From Asticcacaulis sp. AC466 (GTDB lineage Bacteria; Pseudomonadota; Alphaproteobacteria; Caulobacterales; Caulobacteraceae), in NCBI RefSeq assembly GCF_000495815.1, contig NZ_AWGE01000007.1, forward strand, positions 186,001 through 250,000: a DNA stretch of 64,000 nucleotides. Direction: 5' to 3'. Shown here piece by piece: positions 51,511 through 63,412 of the stretch; positions within the stretch are counted from its first letter, which is position 1; each line of letters opens with the position of its first letter. The position numbers were made by a program, and so were the translations under genes. The notes beneath the pieces are model-generated. The model worked only from the letters and a program-made list of their open reading frames with translations. It made no database searches and was not told the origin of the DNA.

Positions 51511-52689
51511 TCAGGCGCCCGGCGCCGGCTTCTTATTGCGCCACGACAGCAGCGTCGAAGCCCAATAGTTCCACACGCTGCTCAACAAAGCGGCCGTTAT
51601 CCCCGCCACCAAATAATGGATGTGCAGGTGGTCCTTCATGAAAAGCGACAATGCCAGACTGATGACCGCTCCGATCGAGCAGGCGAAATAGAAGCCAATC
51701 AGCCCGGTAATCAGCGCCACGCCCTTCAACCGTTTGTCGCGGAAGGTGATCAGATTATTGACGAAGAAGTTCCATGTCATGGACAGCCAGATGGCTAGGC
51801 TGTAGCTGACAATATCGTCATAGCGATACTGGAAGCGGTACATAGGCTGCTGAGTCGCGCCGTAGAGCAGCTTGTGGCAAATGATGAGCACGGCGGCGTA
51901 GACGAAGACACCCGTCACGCCAACGCCAGCAAACAGCACGAATCGCGCATTCATAACGCCGCCAGTCGCCTTTTCGATCAGCAGGGCGCCCAGGTCGAGC
52001 ACAACCCGCAAATCGAGCTTGGATTGGCCGCCTTGCCGTTGGCGCAAAGCTGCCTTGACTTCCCCAAAGCGCGGTTTGACCGGCGAAGACGCAGCCACAT
52101 CGAGCAATATCTTGAAACCGATACCGGTCAGCTTGGGACGGGCCGACATATAGTAGTCGCGCGTCATCATGAAACAGCCGCTCATCGGATCGGACAAAGG
52201 CACCTTCAGCACCAGGCCGGTTGCCCAGGTCGCGGCCCTGGAGCCGAGATCGCGGAAGAAGCTTAAGCCCGTTTCCGTCTGGCCGATATAGCGCGACGCG
52301 CAGACCAGGTCCTTATCGCCTTTGAGAATCATTTCGGCCAATTGCCGGATCGCATCCGGATCATGCTGGCCGTCGCCGTCCATGACGCCAAGAAAGCGGC
52401 CGTAGGCGATGTCCCATCCCTTGATGGCGGCCGAAGACAGGCCGCGTTCATTGACGCGAACATGCAGACGCACGTTTGGCCGCGTCTTCGCCAGTTCGAG
52501 CACTTCAGCTGCGGTATTGTCTGCCGAGTTGTCGTCGACAACGATGATCTCGTGGCTGATGTGCTTCAGCGTATCGGATACCTCTTCGATGACGGACCGA
52601 ATCGCTGCGCCTTCGTTCAGGGTGCAGATGATCAGGCTGAGTTCGGGCTGGGGGCCAGCACTGGCGGGGACGGGCTCGATATAGGTCAA
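51511..52689 (-). CDS. Family 2 glycosyltransferase fused to GtrA-like membrane domain
   Basis: 392 residues. Residues 15-245 are a dolichyl-phosphate-mannose-synthase-like GT-A domain: LSLIICTLNEGAAIRSVI, EIIVVDDNSADNTA, VMDGDGQHDPD and a QRQGGQSKL end block. Residues 250-385 form a four-helix GtrA-like domain (RFVLFAGVGVTGVFVYAAVL, WNFFVNNLITFRDK, HYLVAGITAALLSSVWNYWAS). Such fusions transfer a sugar from a nucleotide donor to undecaprenyl phosphate and may flip the product. Divergent from two GT87-like membrane transferases that could use the lipid-linked sugar. Confidence 0.88.
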   Translation of the reverse strand: MTYIEPVPASAGPQPELSLIICTLNEGAAIRSVIEEVSDTLKHISHEIIVVDDNSADNTAAEVLELAKTRPNVRLHVRVNERGLSSAAIKGWDIAYGRFLGVMDGDGQHDPDAIRQLAEMILKGDKDLVCASRYIGQTETGLSFFRDLGSRAATWATGLVLKVPLSDPMSGCFMMTRDYYMSARPKLTGIGFKILLDVAASSPVKPRFGEVKAALRQRQGGQSKLDLRVVLDLGALLIEKATGGVMNARFVLFAGVGVTGVFVYAAVLIICHKLLYGATQQPMYRFQYRYDDIVSYSLAIWLSMTWNFFVNNLITFRDKRLKGVALITGLIGFYFACSIGAVISLALSLFMKDHLHIHYLVAGITAALLSSVWNYWASTLLSWRNKKPAPGA

Positions 52690-52904
52690 AAGAAACTCCC
52701 AGAGCGCACGCGGCCAGGCCGGCGCCTTGCCGCAAAACCTTACCCAGCGCCGATGACGGAGGAATAGGCTGCAAGGCAGACAAAAATGAGGTGGCCGCCC
52801 CGCCGCCGTAAATCAACCCTGAAATATGCGGGTCAAACTAACGCCCCCCGGGATCGTTATGCCGGATTCATCACGCTCATTATCCGTTTAGCATACAGAA
52901 TACA

Positions 52905-54131
52905 ATGGCCAAACTCAGCCTTCCCGTCTTCCCAGCTTCGCGTGGGAGCTTGTCATCAGCTTCGCTTCACTGGCTGCCGTTTATTTTCCTTCTACCGCTG
53001 ATTTTGGGGATAGCTGCCAAGATTTGCCGATCGAAGTATTGGTTTGGGGATTATCAGGCCGTCGCCTGCGCGGGTTTAAAAGTTATCGAGAAGGCGCCGT
53101 TTTATACGCTTGATCTGCAATGCGCAGGCATGCGCCCATCCAGTTTCGTTTACATTCCCGCTATCGCCCACGCCGCAGCATTTTTTGAAAGCCTGCTAAC
53201 CGAACGTGGATTCTTCTGCCTCTACCTGCTTGTTTACCTCGCCGCCATAGCGACGCTGTTTTTCGTTCCCTTCCTGGCCAGGCGAACACCCGGGGCGTGG
53301 ATGTCCCGGCTGCCGTTCACGGCCTTTCTCAGCGGCAGCGCCGTCATGTGGGGGAATATCGCTGTCATCCTGCACGCCTGGGTCTTGGTGGCTGCCCTCG
53401 CATTGGAGATTACGCCCTGGCTTTTCGTCGCCGCGATCGTCGTCGCATCGTGGGTTAAGCCCGTCTTCCTGACCTACCTGGTCGTCATCCTTATCATCGA
53501 CCTGCCCGTCGTCCAACGGCTGCGACTAACGGCGGCAGGCGTAGGACTGGGCATTTTACCTATGCTCACCTTCATGTTCACTGGCGGTGAGTTGGCAAGG
53601 CAGTGGTACGCGCTGCTGTCGCATTTTGTCTACGACGTCACGCCAGGCTACGGCTTCTTCGGTTGGGCCGGGCTGATCGGCGCCGATTCCAACGGGACGG
53701 GCGCGAAGATAGTCTACATGGTTTATGCCGCCACGCTGGCGCTGAATGGCCTGGCACTGTCTGAGGGCCTGCAGCTTTCCCGCCAGGAGCGCATATGGCT
53801 AGGCCTGAGTCTGGCTGTGCTTCTCATTCCCCGTATCATGAGCCAGGATGTCTTTCTTCTCGGTCCGGGCCTTTGGGTGGTGGCCCAGCGCATGCGCGAC
53901 ATGATGACGCCCGTCCACGGACATGGGGACGGCATACTTCTGGCCTTGTGTAGCGTCGCGCTGGCGGGGGCCTTGACGGGACTGGGCGCATACAGCGTGC
54001 CCGTCGCCTTGTTCGGGTTCAGCCTCTATCTGCTCTGGTCGGGCGGCTATGTGGCTGCGCCATTTCTCCGCCGGCTGACACCGGTGTGGCTGCATCCTTC
54101 ATCGCGTAAAGCCAACCTTCCTGGAGAATAG
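52905..54131 (+). CDS. GT87/GT-C-like membrane glycosyltransferase, copy 1
   Basis: 408 residues with about 10 hydrophobic helices. An early loop carries FGDYQAVACAGLKVIEKAPFYTLD, and a second loop FVYIPAIAHAAAFFE; the acidic residue in the first loop is where GT-C enzymes keep a catalytic Asp. This pattern fits the GT87/DUF2029 group of polyprenyl-phosphate sugar transferases. The downstream gene, 2 bases after the stop, is a paralogue with the same landmarks. Substrate unknown. Upstream the 215-base gap to the divergent GT2-GtrA gene holds no gene that I can see. Confidence 0.75.
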   Translation: MAKLSLPVFPASRGSLSSASLHWLPFIFLLPLILGIAAKICRSKYWFGDYQAVACAGLKVIEKAPFYTLDLQCAGMRPSSFVYIPAIAHAAAFFESLLTERGFFCLYLLVYLAAIATLFFVPFLARRTPGAWMSRLPFTAFLSGSAVMWGNIAVILHAWVLVAALALEITPWLFVAAIVVASWVKPVFLTYLVVILIIDLPVVQRLRLTAAGVGLGILPMLTFMFTGGELARQWYALLSHFVYDVTPGYGFFGWAGLIGADSNGTGAKIVYMVYAATLALNGLALSEGLQLSRQERIWLGLSLAVLLIPRIMSQDVFLLGPGLWVVAQRMRDMMTPVHGHGDGILLALCSVALAGALTGLGAYSVPVALFGFSLYLLWSGGYVAAPFLRRLTPVWLHPSSRKANLPGE

Positions 54132-54132
54132 G

Positions 54133-55356
54133 ATGGACGCCCTCAGCTGGTTCCAGCAGTTCACGGCCAAGCCGCGCAATCGCTGGCTATTTATCCTCTT
54201 TTTTCTCTTCCCCGTCATAGGCAATGTCATCAGCCGGCTGACGAAGGGGCGCTGGTGGCTCGTCGATTTCGACGCGGTAATTTGCGCCGCCCATACGATT
54301 CGACTTGGGCACTCCCCCTATAGCCTCATGCCGGCCTGCACTGGCATACAGCCTACCACTTTTGTCTATGCGCCCCAGATCGCGCACGCTTTCGCGCCCC
54401 TGGAACACGCATTTGGCCTGATGGGCGCACGCTGGGGCTTCGCGATCCTATACCTGCCGGTCATGATGTTTCTGGTCTGGTACGCCGTCTGGAAACCCAT
54501 GGCCGGCGCACCCTGGCAACTTCGCCTCATGACTCTGGCGGCCATGGTGGGCAGCGTCATCTCCTGCGGCAATATCGGTCTGGTCATGCACGCCTTGGCC
54601 ATACTGGCCGCCTTTCAGCTCAGGCGGTCACGTTTACCCTTTATTGCCATTGTTATCCTGGGCGGGCTCATAAAGCCGACCTTCCTGACATATCTGGTTG
54701 TGCTGCTGCTCGAAAATAGGCCGATATTGGCCAGGGTACGCAGTTTCGCCCTCGCCGCCACCGCCGGCATGGCCGCCATCACGGTGCTTTTGGTGACGGC
54801 CGGCCCCTTCAGCCCGGACTGGCACAACGCCCTCAACGCCGTCGTTATTGTGCAGCAACCCGGCATAGGTTTCTTCGCCACCACGACAGCCCTTGGCATG
54901 AATACGGCTTCGCCTGTAACCTTGGCGGCCTTTGCACTGTTTTCCATCCTTATGATACTCGCGGCGTTGATCCTGGCGGAATGGAGCGGCCTGAGAAGCG
55001 AAGAGCGGATGGTCTTTGCGCTGGGCGCGGCGCAACTTCTTAATCCAAGACTGATGGACTACGACATGTTCGCCCTCGCCCCGTTCGCAGCGATACTGGT
55101 AATGACGGCCAAACCCTTGGGCGCGAGGACATTCAGGTGGGCCAGCTGGATATTTGCCAGCACATTGGTCGCGTGCGTCGTCTCCAATATCCTCGAAATA
55201 CGCGCCATCCACCGCGCACCGGTCGCCGTCTGCGTATACGGCCTCCTCATGCTTGGCATCGCCGGTTTAACCGTATGGAGACAGCGTGAACGCCTTCGCG
55301 CGGGACTCCGAAACCCCATGCCTGTCTGGCAGGACATTCTCAGCCAAAGACTGTGA
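54133..55356 (+). CDS. GT87/GT-C-like membrane glycosyltransferase, copy 2
   Basis: 407 residues, about 10 hydrophobic helices, a tandem paralogue of the preceding gene. Corresponding marks are LVDFDAVICAAHTIRLGHSPYSL and FVYAPQIAHAFAPLEHAF, then GNIGLVMHALAILA and LLGGLIKPTFLTYLVVLLLENRP-like helices, with VKPVFLTYLVV in copy 1. The two probably add different sugars in one lipid-linked glycan, or work in succession. GGAGAATAGG precedes the ATG. Bidirectional terminator at 55377-55402 separates it from valS. Confidence 0.75.
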   Translation: MDALSWFQQFTAKPRNRWLFILFFLFPVIGNVISRLTKGRWWLVDFDAVICAAHTIRLGHSPYSLMPACTGIQPTTFVYAPQIAHAFAPLEHAFGLMGARWGFAILYLPVMMFLVWYAVWKPMAGAPWQLRLMTLAAMVGSVISCGNIGLVMHALAILAAFQLRRSRLPFIAIVILGGLIKPTFLTYLVVLLLENRPILARVRSFALAATAGMAAITVLLVTAGPFSPDWHNALNAVVIVQQPGIGFFATTTALGMNTASPVTLAAFALFSILMILAALILAEWSGLRSEERMVFALGAAQLLNPRLMDYDMFALAPFAAILVMTAKPLGARTFRWASWIFASTLVACVVSNILEIRAIHRAPVAVCVYGLLMLGIAGLTVWRQRERLRAGLRNPMPVWQDILSQRL

Positions 55357-55376
55357 CGGACCGTCGATATGTACGA

Positions 55377-55402
55377 AAAGGCCTCTCGTCGGAGAGGCCT
55401 TT
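55377..55402. terminator. Bidirectional terminator between GT87 copy 2 and valS
   Basis: A perfect 11-bp stem (55377-55387 with 55392-55402) with loop GTCG, A-run on the left and short T-run on the right. The two genes converge on it. Confidence 0.88.
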
Positions 55403-55412
55403 AGCGCGTGTA

Positions 55413-58115
<2,703 letters not shown>

Positions 58116-58137
58116 GGGTCTCGTAAGGGGCTAAAAT

Positions 58138-58172
58138 AGAAAGAGCGGCATCATCCGCTGATGCCGCCCTCT
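58138..58172 (-). terminator. Terminator of popZ
   Basis: A 9-bp GC-rich stem (58145-58153 with 58159-58167) with loop TCCGC, extended by an AGA/TCT pairing across a 2-base bulge and followed by a T-rich tract on the - strand. It lies between popZ and valS. Confidence 0.85.
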
Positions 58173-58246
58173 TAACAGGTGATCCGCTTAAAATCTATGT
58201 CTTAGCGGTCAATCTCGATAGGTCTTATCCGGCAGGACACCAGGTC

Positions 58247-58810
58247 TTAGCGGCGCGACTGCCGTGCGATGCGTTCGACTTCCAGGCGAACCTGCTCTTC
58301 TACGATCGCCGGCAGATTTTGATCCAGCCATGCCTGAAGCAAGGGACGCAGCAATTCCTTGGTGACATCTTCCAGGGTCCGCTCGGAGTGCGGCACCAGG
58401 AGCGAGCTTGTCAGCCCACCAAACGCCGAGGCCGCAGCCGTCGCCGTACGTTCACTTACCAGACCGCCCGCCGCAGACTTGGCTGCTGCGGGTGCGGGGG
58501 CTGGGGCCGGCTTCGGAGCCGGTGCAGCGGCAACAGGTGGTTCATAGGCATCGATATCGCCAATAGAAACCGTCGATGGCGCCTCATAGGTTTCGGTTAG
58601 TTCGAGCACATCGTCTTCCGGTTCATCTTCGATTTCCGGCTCCGGCTCAGGCTCCGGTTCGGGAATCGCGGCTACGGGTTCATCTTCGATTTCAGGTTCC
58701 GGTTCAGGCTGAGCCTTTGCTTCTTCCGGCGCGTCATCTTCAGAGATGATACGGCGGATAGAGGCCAGGATTTCCTCCATAGTCGGTTCGTGTGCGGATT
58801 GTTCTGCCAT
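58247..58810 (-). CDS. popZ: Polar organising protein PopZ
   Basis: 187 residues. N-terminal helix (PTMEEILASIRRIISEDD, residues 10-27), a long Pro/Glu/Asp-rich spacer (about 28-110), and C-terminal helices for oligomerisation (TAAASAFGGLTSSLL and RTLEDVTKELLRPLLQAWLDQNLPAIVEEQVRLEVERIARQS). PopZ forms a polar matrix that anchors ParB-parS and recruits cell-cycle regulators. The spacer contains a duplicated PEPEIEDEP unit and a Pro/Ala stretch. Slightly longer than the 177-residue C. crescentus protein. Strong evidence that the host is a Caulobacteraceae member. Confidence 0.95.
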   Translation of the reverse strand: MAEQSAHEPTMEEILASIRRIISEDDAPEEAKAQPEPEPEIEDEPVAAIPEPEPEPEPEIEDEPEDDVLELTETYEAPSTVSIGDIDAYEPPVAAAPAPKPAPAPAPAAAKSAAGGLVSERTATAAASAFGGLTSSLLVPHSERTLEDVTKELLRPLLQAWLDQNLPAIVEEQVRLEVERIARQSRR

Positions 58811-59000
58811 GTTTTTTTAACTGCTGCGAATCGGGTTCGGGAACTGAAACCGCTGGTAGGTGACAACGAAACGCCGCATTTTGCAACTCTTTAGGCGGTT
58901 TTGTCCTCGGAATTTCGCCGGATCGACGAATTTTCTGTGGTTAAGCAGCCGCGCGCCGAATGCCCGCTTCGCCCCATAAAAAATAAGGGGGCAATGCGGA

Positions 59001-60422
59001 TCAATGCCCAGCGACCAAACCGTCCAGGCCACGAACAACAGGCTCTAACGGAGTCCATCCCTTGGACTTGACCGCGTCAAAATTCTTTTCAGGATCGTAC
59101 ACCTCGATATTGGGGACGAACGCCTTCGCCGTCAGCCCACCCATGACGGACAGAAGTTGGCTGCCTGCGACATATTCGTTACGCTGCGCTTCAATAAGCT
59201 GCAATTGCGCCGACTTAAGTTCCTGCTGAGCGTTGAGCACTTCGATATTGGTGCGCAATCCAACCTGCTGTTCGACTTTTACGCCATCGGCCGCCACCTG
59301 TGCCGCCCGAACCTGCTCCTGGTTAGAGACCACCGCCGACCGCGCCGCCAGCATCTGCGACCAAGCCTGCGCGACCGAAGAGGTCACCTGGCGGCGAGAT
59401 TGCTCGACCACAGCCAGTTGAGCGTTGTAATCCTCTATGGATTGTCTTACGCGCGAGCTGTTCAATCCTGCCGTAAACAACGGAATCGATACGCGTACAG
59501 TTGCCGACGTCGCGTCATTATCAGCTATTTTTCCGATCCCGATCCCCTGCTCTTGCCCGCCGGAGGAGGCCTGAAGCGCGACGGTCGGTCCAAACACCGA
59601 TCGCTCCGCGCGCACACGCGATTTTGCGGCATCGGCAGCATATTGCGCGGCCTGCAAATCCGGGTTGTTCTTTTGGGCGGCGTCGAGGGCGGCATTGAAA
59701 TCAGACGGCAGCCCCGGCAGCGCTGTTTCGGGGTCGAGGGCAACGGGCGCCTGGCCAACAATGGCGACATAGCTGGCGCGATCCGTATCCAGTTGCGCCT
59801 GCGCTGTCGCGAGAGCGGCAGCAGACGCCGACAAACGCGCCTGAGATTGCGCCACGTCGGTTCGCGTCAACTGCCCGGCATCGAACTGCGCCTGGGTTTG
59901 ATCCAGCTGCTGTTTGAGAATGTCGTAATTGTCCTGCGAAATCTGGAGTGCCTGCTGATCACGACGCACGGCGGTGTATACGCTGATAACGTCAAGCAAT
60001 ACCGAAGACTCGGTGGAGCGCAAACTCTGTTGGCCTGACAAAACCCCCGATTTGGCGGCATCGATCTGCGAAGATATGCCGCCCGAAGCAAAGATAGTCT
60101 GGCTGGCCGAGAGCCCCGCCGCCGTCGTTGAGCGCGAACCAGCAAGGTTCGGCAAGTCATTATAGGTCGATGACAGACTGGCGCTCAGATTTGGGCCAAG
60201 CTGCGAACGCGCCTGAACATAGGTCTCGTCGTTTGACCGTTGCGCCGCCCGTCCACGCACCAGTGTTGGATTTTGCGCGTAAGCCATGGCTATGGCATCA
60301 TTCAGGCTTTCAGCATGTACCGCACCCGCGGACAGACCAAGTGGAACCAGGCCAAGTGAAACGCAGAGCGCCAAAGCTGAAGCTGCGGCAGCGCCAAGCC
60401 TGGCGAACTTAGATATAGTCAT
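59001..60422 (-). CDS. tolC: TolC-family outer membrane channel
   Basis: 473 residues from the ATG at 60422 (GGGGAAG upstream). Signal peptide ends in VHAES. Then the paired repeats of outer membrane factors: LNDAIAMAYAQNPTLVRGRAAQRS, YVQARSQLGPNLSASLSS, and in the second half TALPGLPSDFNAALDAAQKNNPDLQAAQY, SIPLFTAGLNSSRVRQSIEDY. It forms the trimeric exit duct for efflux pumps and type I secretion. In C. crescentus the TolC-like protein near popZ is RsaF, used in S-layer export. No inner membrane pump gene is in the window. Confidence 0.93.
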   Translation of the reverse strand: MTISKFARLGAAAASALALCVSLGLVPLGLSAGAVHAESLNDAIAMAYAQNPTLVRGRAAQRSNDETYVQARSQLGPNLSASLSSTYNDLPNLAGSRSTTAAGLSASQTIFASGGISSQIDAAKSGVLSGQQSLRSTESSVLLDVISVYTAVRRDQQALQISQDNYDILKQQLDQTQAQFDAGQLTRTDVAQSQARLSASAAALATAQAQLDTDRASYVAIVGQAPVALDPETALPGLPSDFNAALDAAQKNNPDLQAAQYAADAAKSRVRAERSVFGPTVALQASSGGQEQGIGIGKIADNDATSATVRVSIPLFTAGLNSSRVRQSIEDYNAQLAVVEQSRRQVTSSVAQAWSQMLAARSAVVSNQEQVRAAQVAADGVKVEQQVGLRTNIEVLNAQQELKSAQLQLIEAQRNEYVAGSQLLSVMGGLTAKAFVPNIEVYDPEKNFDAVKSKGWTPLEPVVRGLDGLVAGH

Positions 60423-60665
60423 GGACGACTTCCCCAATAAAAACGGCCCGATAACGCGACAGACTGCCTAGCAATCTACCCAAGCGCCACAGCGCGTGCG
60501 ACGCCCGGGACACTTCGCGATATAATACACTACACTCCTACTGCCAGAAGTTGATAGGATTAGCGAGTTAAGGATTTTTCACCTTTGTAATTTTCTCGTC
60601 ACATCCGCCATCATGTGTCAGCAGGTAAGATTTTATCGCCTTATCGAAAACGTCGCGGAAGCTTT

Positions 60666-61295
60666 TTAGAATTCGAAAGAAGGCGCACGCTCAAAGCCTG
60701 GTACAGTCGACGGCGAGGAATCAAACACATCGCGTTCCGAAAAGCCTTGCGCCAGGCGCAGGTACAATCGCGCGCGACCGACCGGACCATCCTTCAGCAC
60801 CACAGCCAGGCGCCCGCCGACCTTGAGCGCCTTTAGCCAGCTTGCCGGCATTTCGGCCACCGCCCCTTCAACGATCACAATATCATAGTCAGAACCGGCC
60901 GGTGTCTTCAGGTCTGCCGTTACGCACGTAACCCCGAGTTCCTTGAGATAGGGTTCAATCACGGCCATGGCGCGCGGATCGGCTTCCTGGGCTGTGACGG
61001 TAAGGCCCGCGTGCTTGAGGACGGCTGCGGCATATGGCGCGGCAATGGCCAGGACGGTTTCGCCTGACCTCGGCTCCGCTGTCTGCAGCAGCTTGGAGAT
61101 ATCGCGCGGCTTCATTAGGACACGTCCCGGCGCGATCGCTGGTTCGACCTCGCCATAAGCGCCGAAGCTCTGAGACGGGGCGCACAGTCGCTCACGCTGA
61201 ACATGCCGCATGGCCAGTTGCAGCCCCATATCGGTGACATCATTCACGCGAACCTGGGATTCGACCATATTCTGACGGGCGGCGTGAAAATCCAT
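60666..61295 (-). CDS. Pcm-like (L-isoaspartyl methyltransferase family) protein with degenerate SAM motif
   Basis: 209 residues from the ATG at 61295. N-terminus MDFHAARQNMVESQVRVNDVTD is the family opening, followed by YGEVEPAIAPGRVLMKPRDISKLLQ. Motif I, normally VLxIGxGxGY, reads VLAIAAPYAAAVL (about residues 84-96), lacking its glycines. Later strands VIVEGAV and GGRLAVVL are kept. SAM binding is therefore doubtful and the protein may be a non-catalytic member. Located just upstream of the TolC gene, as in other Caulobacterales. 243 bases without a gene separate it from tolC, probably the tolC promoter. Confidence 0.8.
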   Translation of the reverse strand: MDFHAARQNMVESQVRVNDVTDMGLQLAMRHVQRERLCAPSQSFGAYGEVEPAIAPGRVLMKPRDISKLLQTAEPRSGETVLAIAAPYAAAVLKHAGLTVTAQEADPRAMAVIEPYLKELGVTCVTADLKTPAGSDYDIVIVEGAVAEMPASWLKALKVGGRLAVVLKDGPVGRARLYLRLAQGFSERDVFDSSPSTVPGFERAPSFEF

Positions 61296-61491
61296 GATAG
61301 CGATCCCTTTGGCGGCAAACTGACTCAAACTGTTGCACCGCTTATAAGCACAACGTCAGTTGGCTTCAATCGCGATTTCATTGCGAAAAGCCGCCAACAC
61401 CCCATAGTTATACAAATTTATTACGAAATTTCGTCTAAAGGGAATTGCGGGCCGTGATGCGATCTGATAGCTCACCGCTACGCTCCTGTGA

Positions 61492-61565
61492 GGCCTGATG
61501 GCGGAGCGGTTACGCACCGGATTGCAAATCCGTGAAGCCCGGTTCGACTCCGGGTCAGGCCTCCA
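61492..61565 (+). tRNA. tRNA-Cys (anticodon GCA)
   Basis: Acceptor GGCCTGA (61492-61498) pairs with TCAGGCC (61555-61561), then T and CCA (61563-61565). The anticodon loop TTGCAAA gives GCA at 61524-61526. T-arm GGTTCGACT is present. The top anticodon-stem pair is a C/T mismatch. Confidence 0.94.
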
Positions 61566-61643
61566 CACTTCTCCAATGGTAATTTTCATATATCCCGCCG
61601 CTGTGTGATGCGAAATGCACCGCAAGACCGGATGATTATATAT

Positions 61644-61679
61644 ATAAAAAGCGCCAGCATATGGGACACATGCCGACGC
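61644..61679 (-). terminator. Terminator of the methyl-accepting protein gene
   Basis: A 13-bp stem (61651-61663 with 61667-61679, including G/T pairs) with a 3-base loop is followed by five T on the - strand. It starts 24 bases past the stop at 61703. Confidence 0.85.
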
Positions 61680-61702
61680 CGGTTCGACGGTAATACTGGG
61701 TG

Positions 61703-63010
61703 TTAGGCAGCGCGCATGGTCGCCAGAAAGCGGGAAATTTCCATTTTGAGCTGGTCTGACGCCCGGCTCACCGACTTGGCCTCCTCAAATACCACACTGG
61801 CAACCTGACCTGTTTCATTGGCCACGTCACGAACCGCATCAATATCGATGCCGACGCCAGCAGAGCCTTCCGCAAGCGATTCGACTGTCGAAGCAATCTG
61901 GCTCGTTGCCATTTGCTGGGCGGCCACCGAGCGCGCGATATCATCGGCACCTGACCTCAGCTCGGTAATGGTGGACACGATCCCGGCTATGGCGTCAGTT
62001 GCTTCGACGGCAGCAGATTGGATCTGCTGAACCTTGAGCGTAATGTCTCGCGTGGCCTTTTCCGTCTGTTGAGACAGCGTCTTGACTTCAGAAGCGACGA
62101 CCGCGAACCCCGCACCGTGTTCGCCAGCCCGGGCAGCTTCGATAGTGGCGTTAAGCGCTAAAAGATTGGTTTGCTGGGCGATACCGGTGATCATGTCCAC
62201 AACCGCACTGATCTCGTCGGCGCTGCGGCTGAGTCGGCCCATCATGGCCGATGTCGATTCGGCCTCAGACGAAGCCCGAGCCGACACCTCGGTGGACAAC
62301 TGGGTCGAGCCCGCGATCTCATTAGCGGTCTGCGACAATTCCTGCACCGTCATGGCCACTTTCTGCGCGCTCTCCGACGTAGACACGGCCACCGAAGCCA
62401 CCTTGCCTGCACTTTCAGACGCAGCAAAGGCGGACTGGCTCATCTGATCTGAAGACGTGATCATGGCCTTTGACGATTGAGTCAGGCTTTCGAGCAAAAT
62501 TCCGACCTGCGATTCCAGCTTGGCTCCCAATTCGTTCAGCGCTGATCGGCGCTCCGCCGCCAACTGCTCGGCATGGTGCGAGGCGTCCTCTTCAAGGCCG
62601 CTCAGCTTCTGCCCATTGGCGCGCAGTATTTCCAGCGCGGATGCCAATCGGCCAATTTCGTCGGATCGTCCCTGCCCTTCGGCGGCCATACTGTAGTCGC
62701 GACGGGCCAGGCGATCCGTATAATGGCTAAGGCGGTCAAGCGCAGAAAAAACTTCACGGTCAAAATAGACCGCCGCCACGACACCCGCGCACCCGACCAC
62801 AATAGACGTTACCCAAATCATGCCGGCGAACGCCTTTTCCAGCGCCTGAGCCCGTGTAAGAGCAGCGCTGACCGCACCTGCCTGTGCTTGCGTCAATAGC
62901 GCCCCGACCTCGCCGGTGTGATGCAGAGCGAAGAGTGTAGCCGTCGCCAGGCCGACAAAAAAGAGCGCCAAAAGCGCGCGGATACGGACCTTGATCGGGG
63001 GCAGACGCAC
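61703..63010 (-). CDS. Methyl-accepting chemotaxis-type receptor
   Basis: 435 residues. Transmembrane helix 1 (about 11-29), a short periplasmic loop (about 30-58) with no large sensor domain, helix 2 (about 62-81), HAMP-like segment ([34 protein letters not shown]), then a coiled-coil signalling domain. The hairpin tip is [37 protein letters not shown]. It signals through CheA/CheW or has a specialised role. The small loop suggests it senses membrane state or cytoplasmic cues. No che genes are adjacent. Confidence 0.93.
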   Translation of the reverse strand: MRLPPIKVRIRALLALFFVGLATATLFALHHTGEVGALLTQAQAGAVSAALTRAQALEKAFAGMIWVTSIVVGCAGVVAAVYFDREVFSALDRLSHYTDRLARRDYSMAAEGQGRSDEIGRLASALEILRANGQKLSGLEEDASHHAEQLAAERRSALNELGAKLESQVGILLESLTQSSKAMITSSDQMSQSAFAASESAGKVASVAVSTSESAQKVAMTVQELSQTANEIAGSTQLSTEVSARASSEAESTSAMMGRLSRSADEISAVVDMITGIAQQTNLLALNATIEAARAGEHGAGFAVVASEVKTLSQQTEKATRDITLKVQQIQSAAVEATDAIAGIVSTITELRSGADDIARSVAAQQMATSQIASTVESLAEGSAGVGIDIDAVRDVANETGQVASVVFEEAKSVSRASDQLKMEISRFLATMRAA

Positions 63011-63336
63011 AGGTGATTCCTCATCTATAGATTACCGCGCGACCTTCCAATGTTTCTGGTTAAATTGTCATGAAGAAATAATACGGAAACCGTTTCGCCT
63101 ATCAGGCGTATTTACCATTCATTAACCAGAATTCAGACATAACAGTGTTGTCTTTGCTTATTAAAGACACCCACCATCACCAAACTTCCAAAGCCCGAAA
63201 GCGATTTTCGGGCTTTTTTTCGTTCGTGCTGAGGGCTTTGGCACAAAAAAACAGATAGCTGTGCAAAACTTCTGCCTTTAGGCTTGCAAAGCGCCGCCAT
63301 CCGTTGCTATAGGGGCCGCCTTGCCAAGCTTGTCGT
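63011..63336. other. Intergenic region between the receptor gene and tRNA-Asn
   Basis: 326 bases with no gene. It should hold the promoter of the receptor gene (- strand). It also holds two + strand stem-loops near 63149-63220, described separately, and the left arm (63320-63330) of an inverted repeat flanking tRNA-Asn. I see nothing else in it. Confidence 0.6.
63190..63220 (+). terminator. Orphan intrinsic terminator
   Basis: An 11-bp stem (63190-63200 with 63106 to 63116 plus 100, i.e. 63206-63216 after a 5-base loop) is followed by T to 63220. No + strand gene lies upstream for over 3 kb, so it ends an unrecognised transcript. A smaller stem-loop (63149-63169) precedes it. Confidence 0.75.
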
Positions 63337-63412
63337 TCCCCGATAGCTCAGTTGGTAGAGCATTCGACTGTTAATCGAATTGTCACAGGTTCGAGCCCTG
63401 TTCGGGGAGCCA
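63337..63412 (+). tRNA. tRNA-Asn (anticodon GTT)
   Basis: Acceptor TCCCCGA (63337-63343) pairs with TCGGGGA (63402-63408), then G and CCA. The anticodon loop CTGTTAA gives GTT at 63370-63372. D-arm and T-arm sequences are standard. This is one of the tRNAs modified by Tgt and QueA. An 11-bp inverted repeat flanks the gene. Confidence 0.97.
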
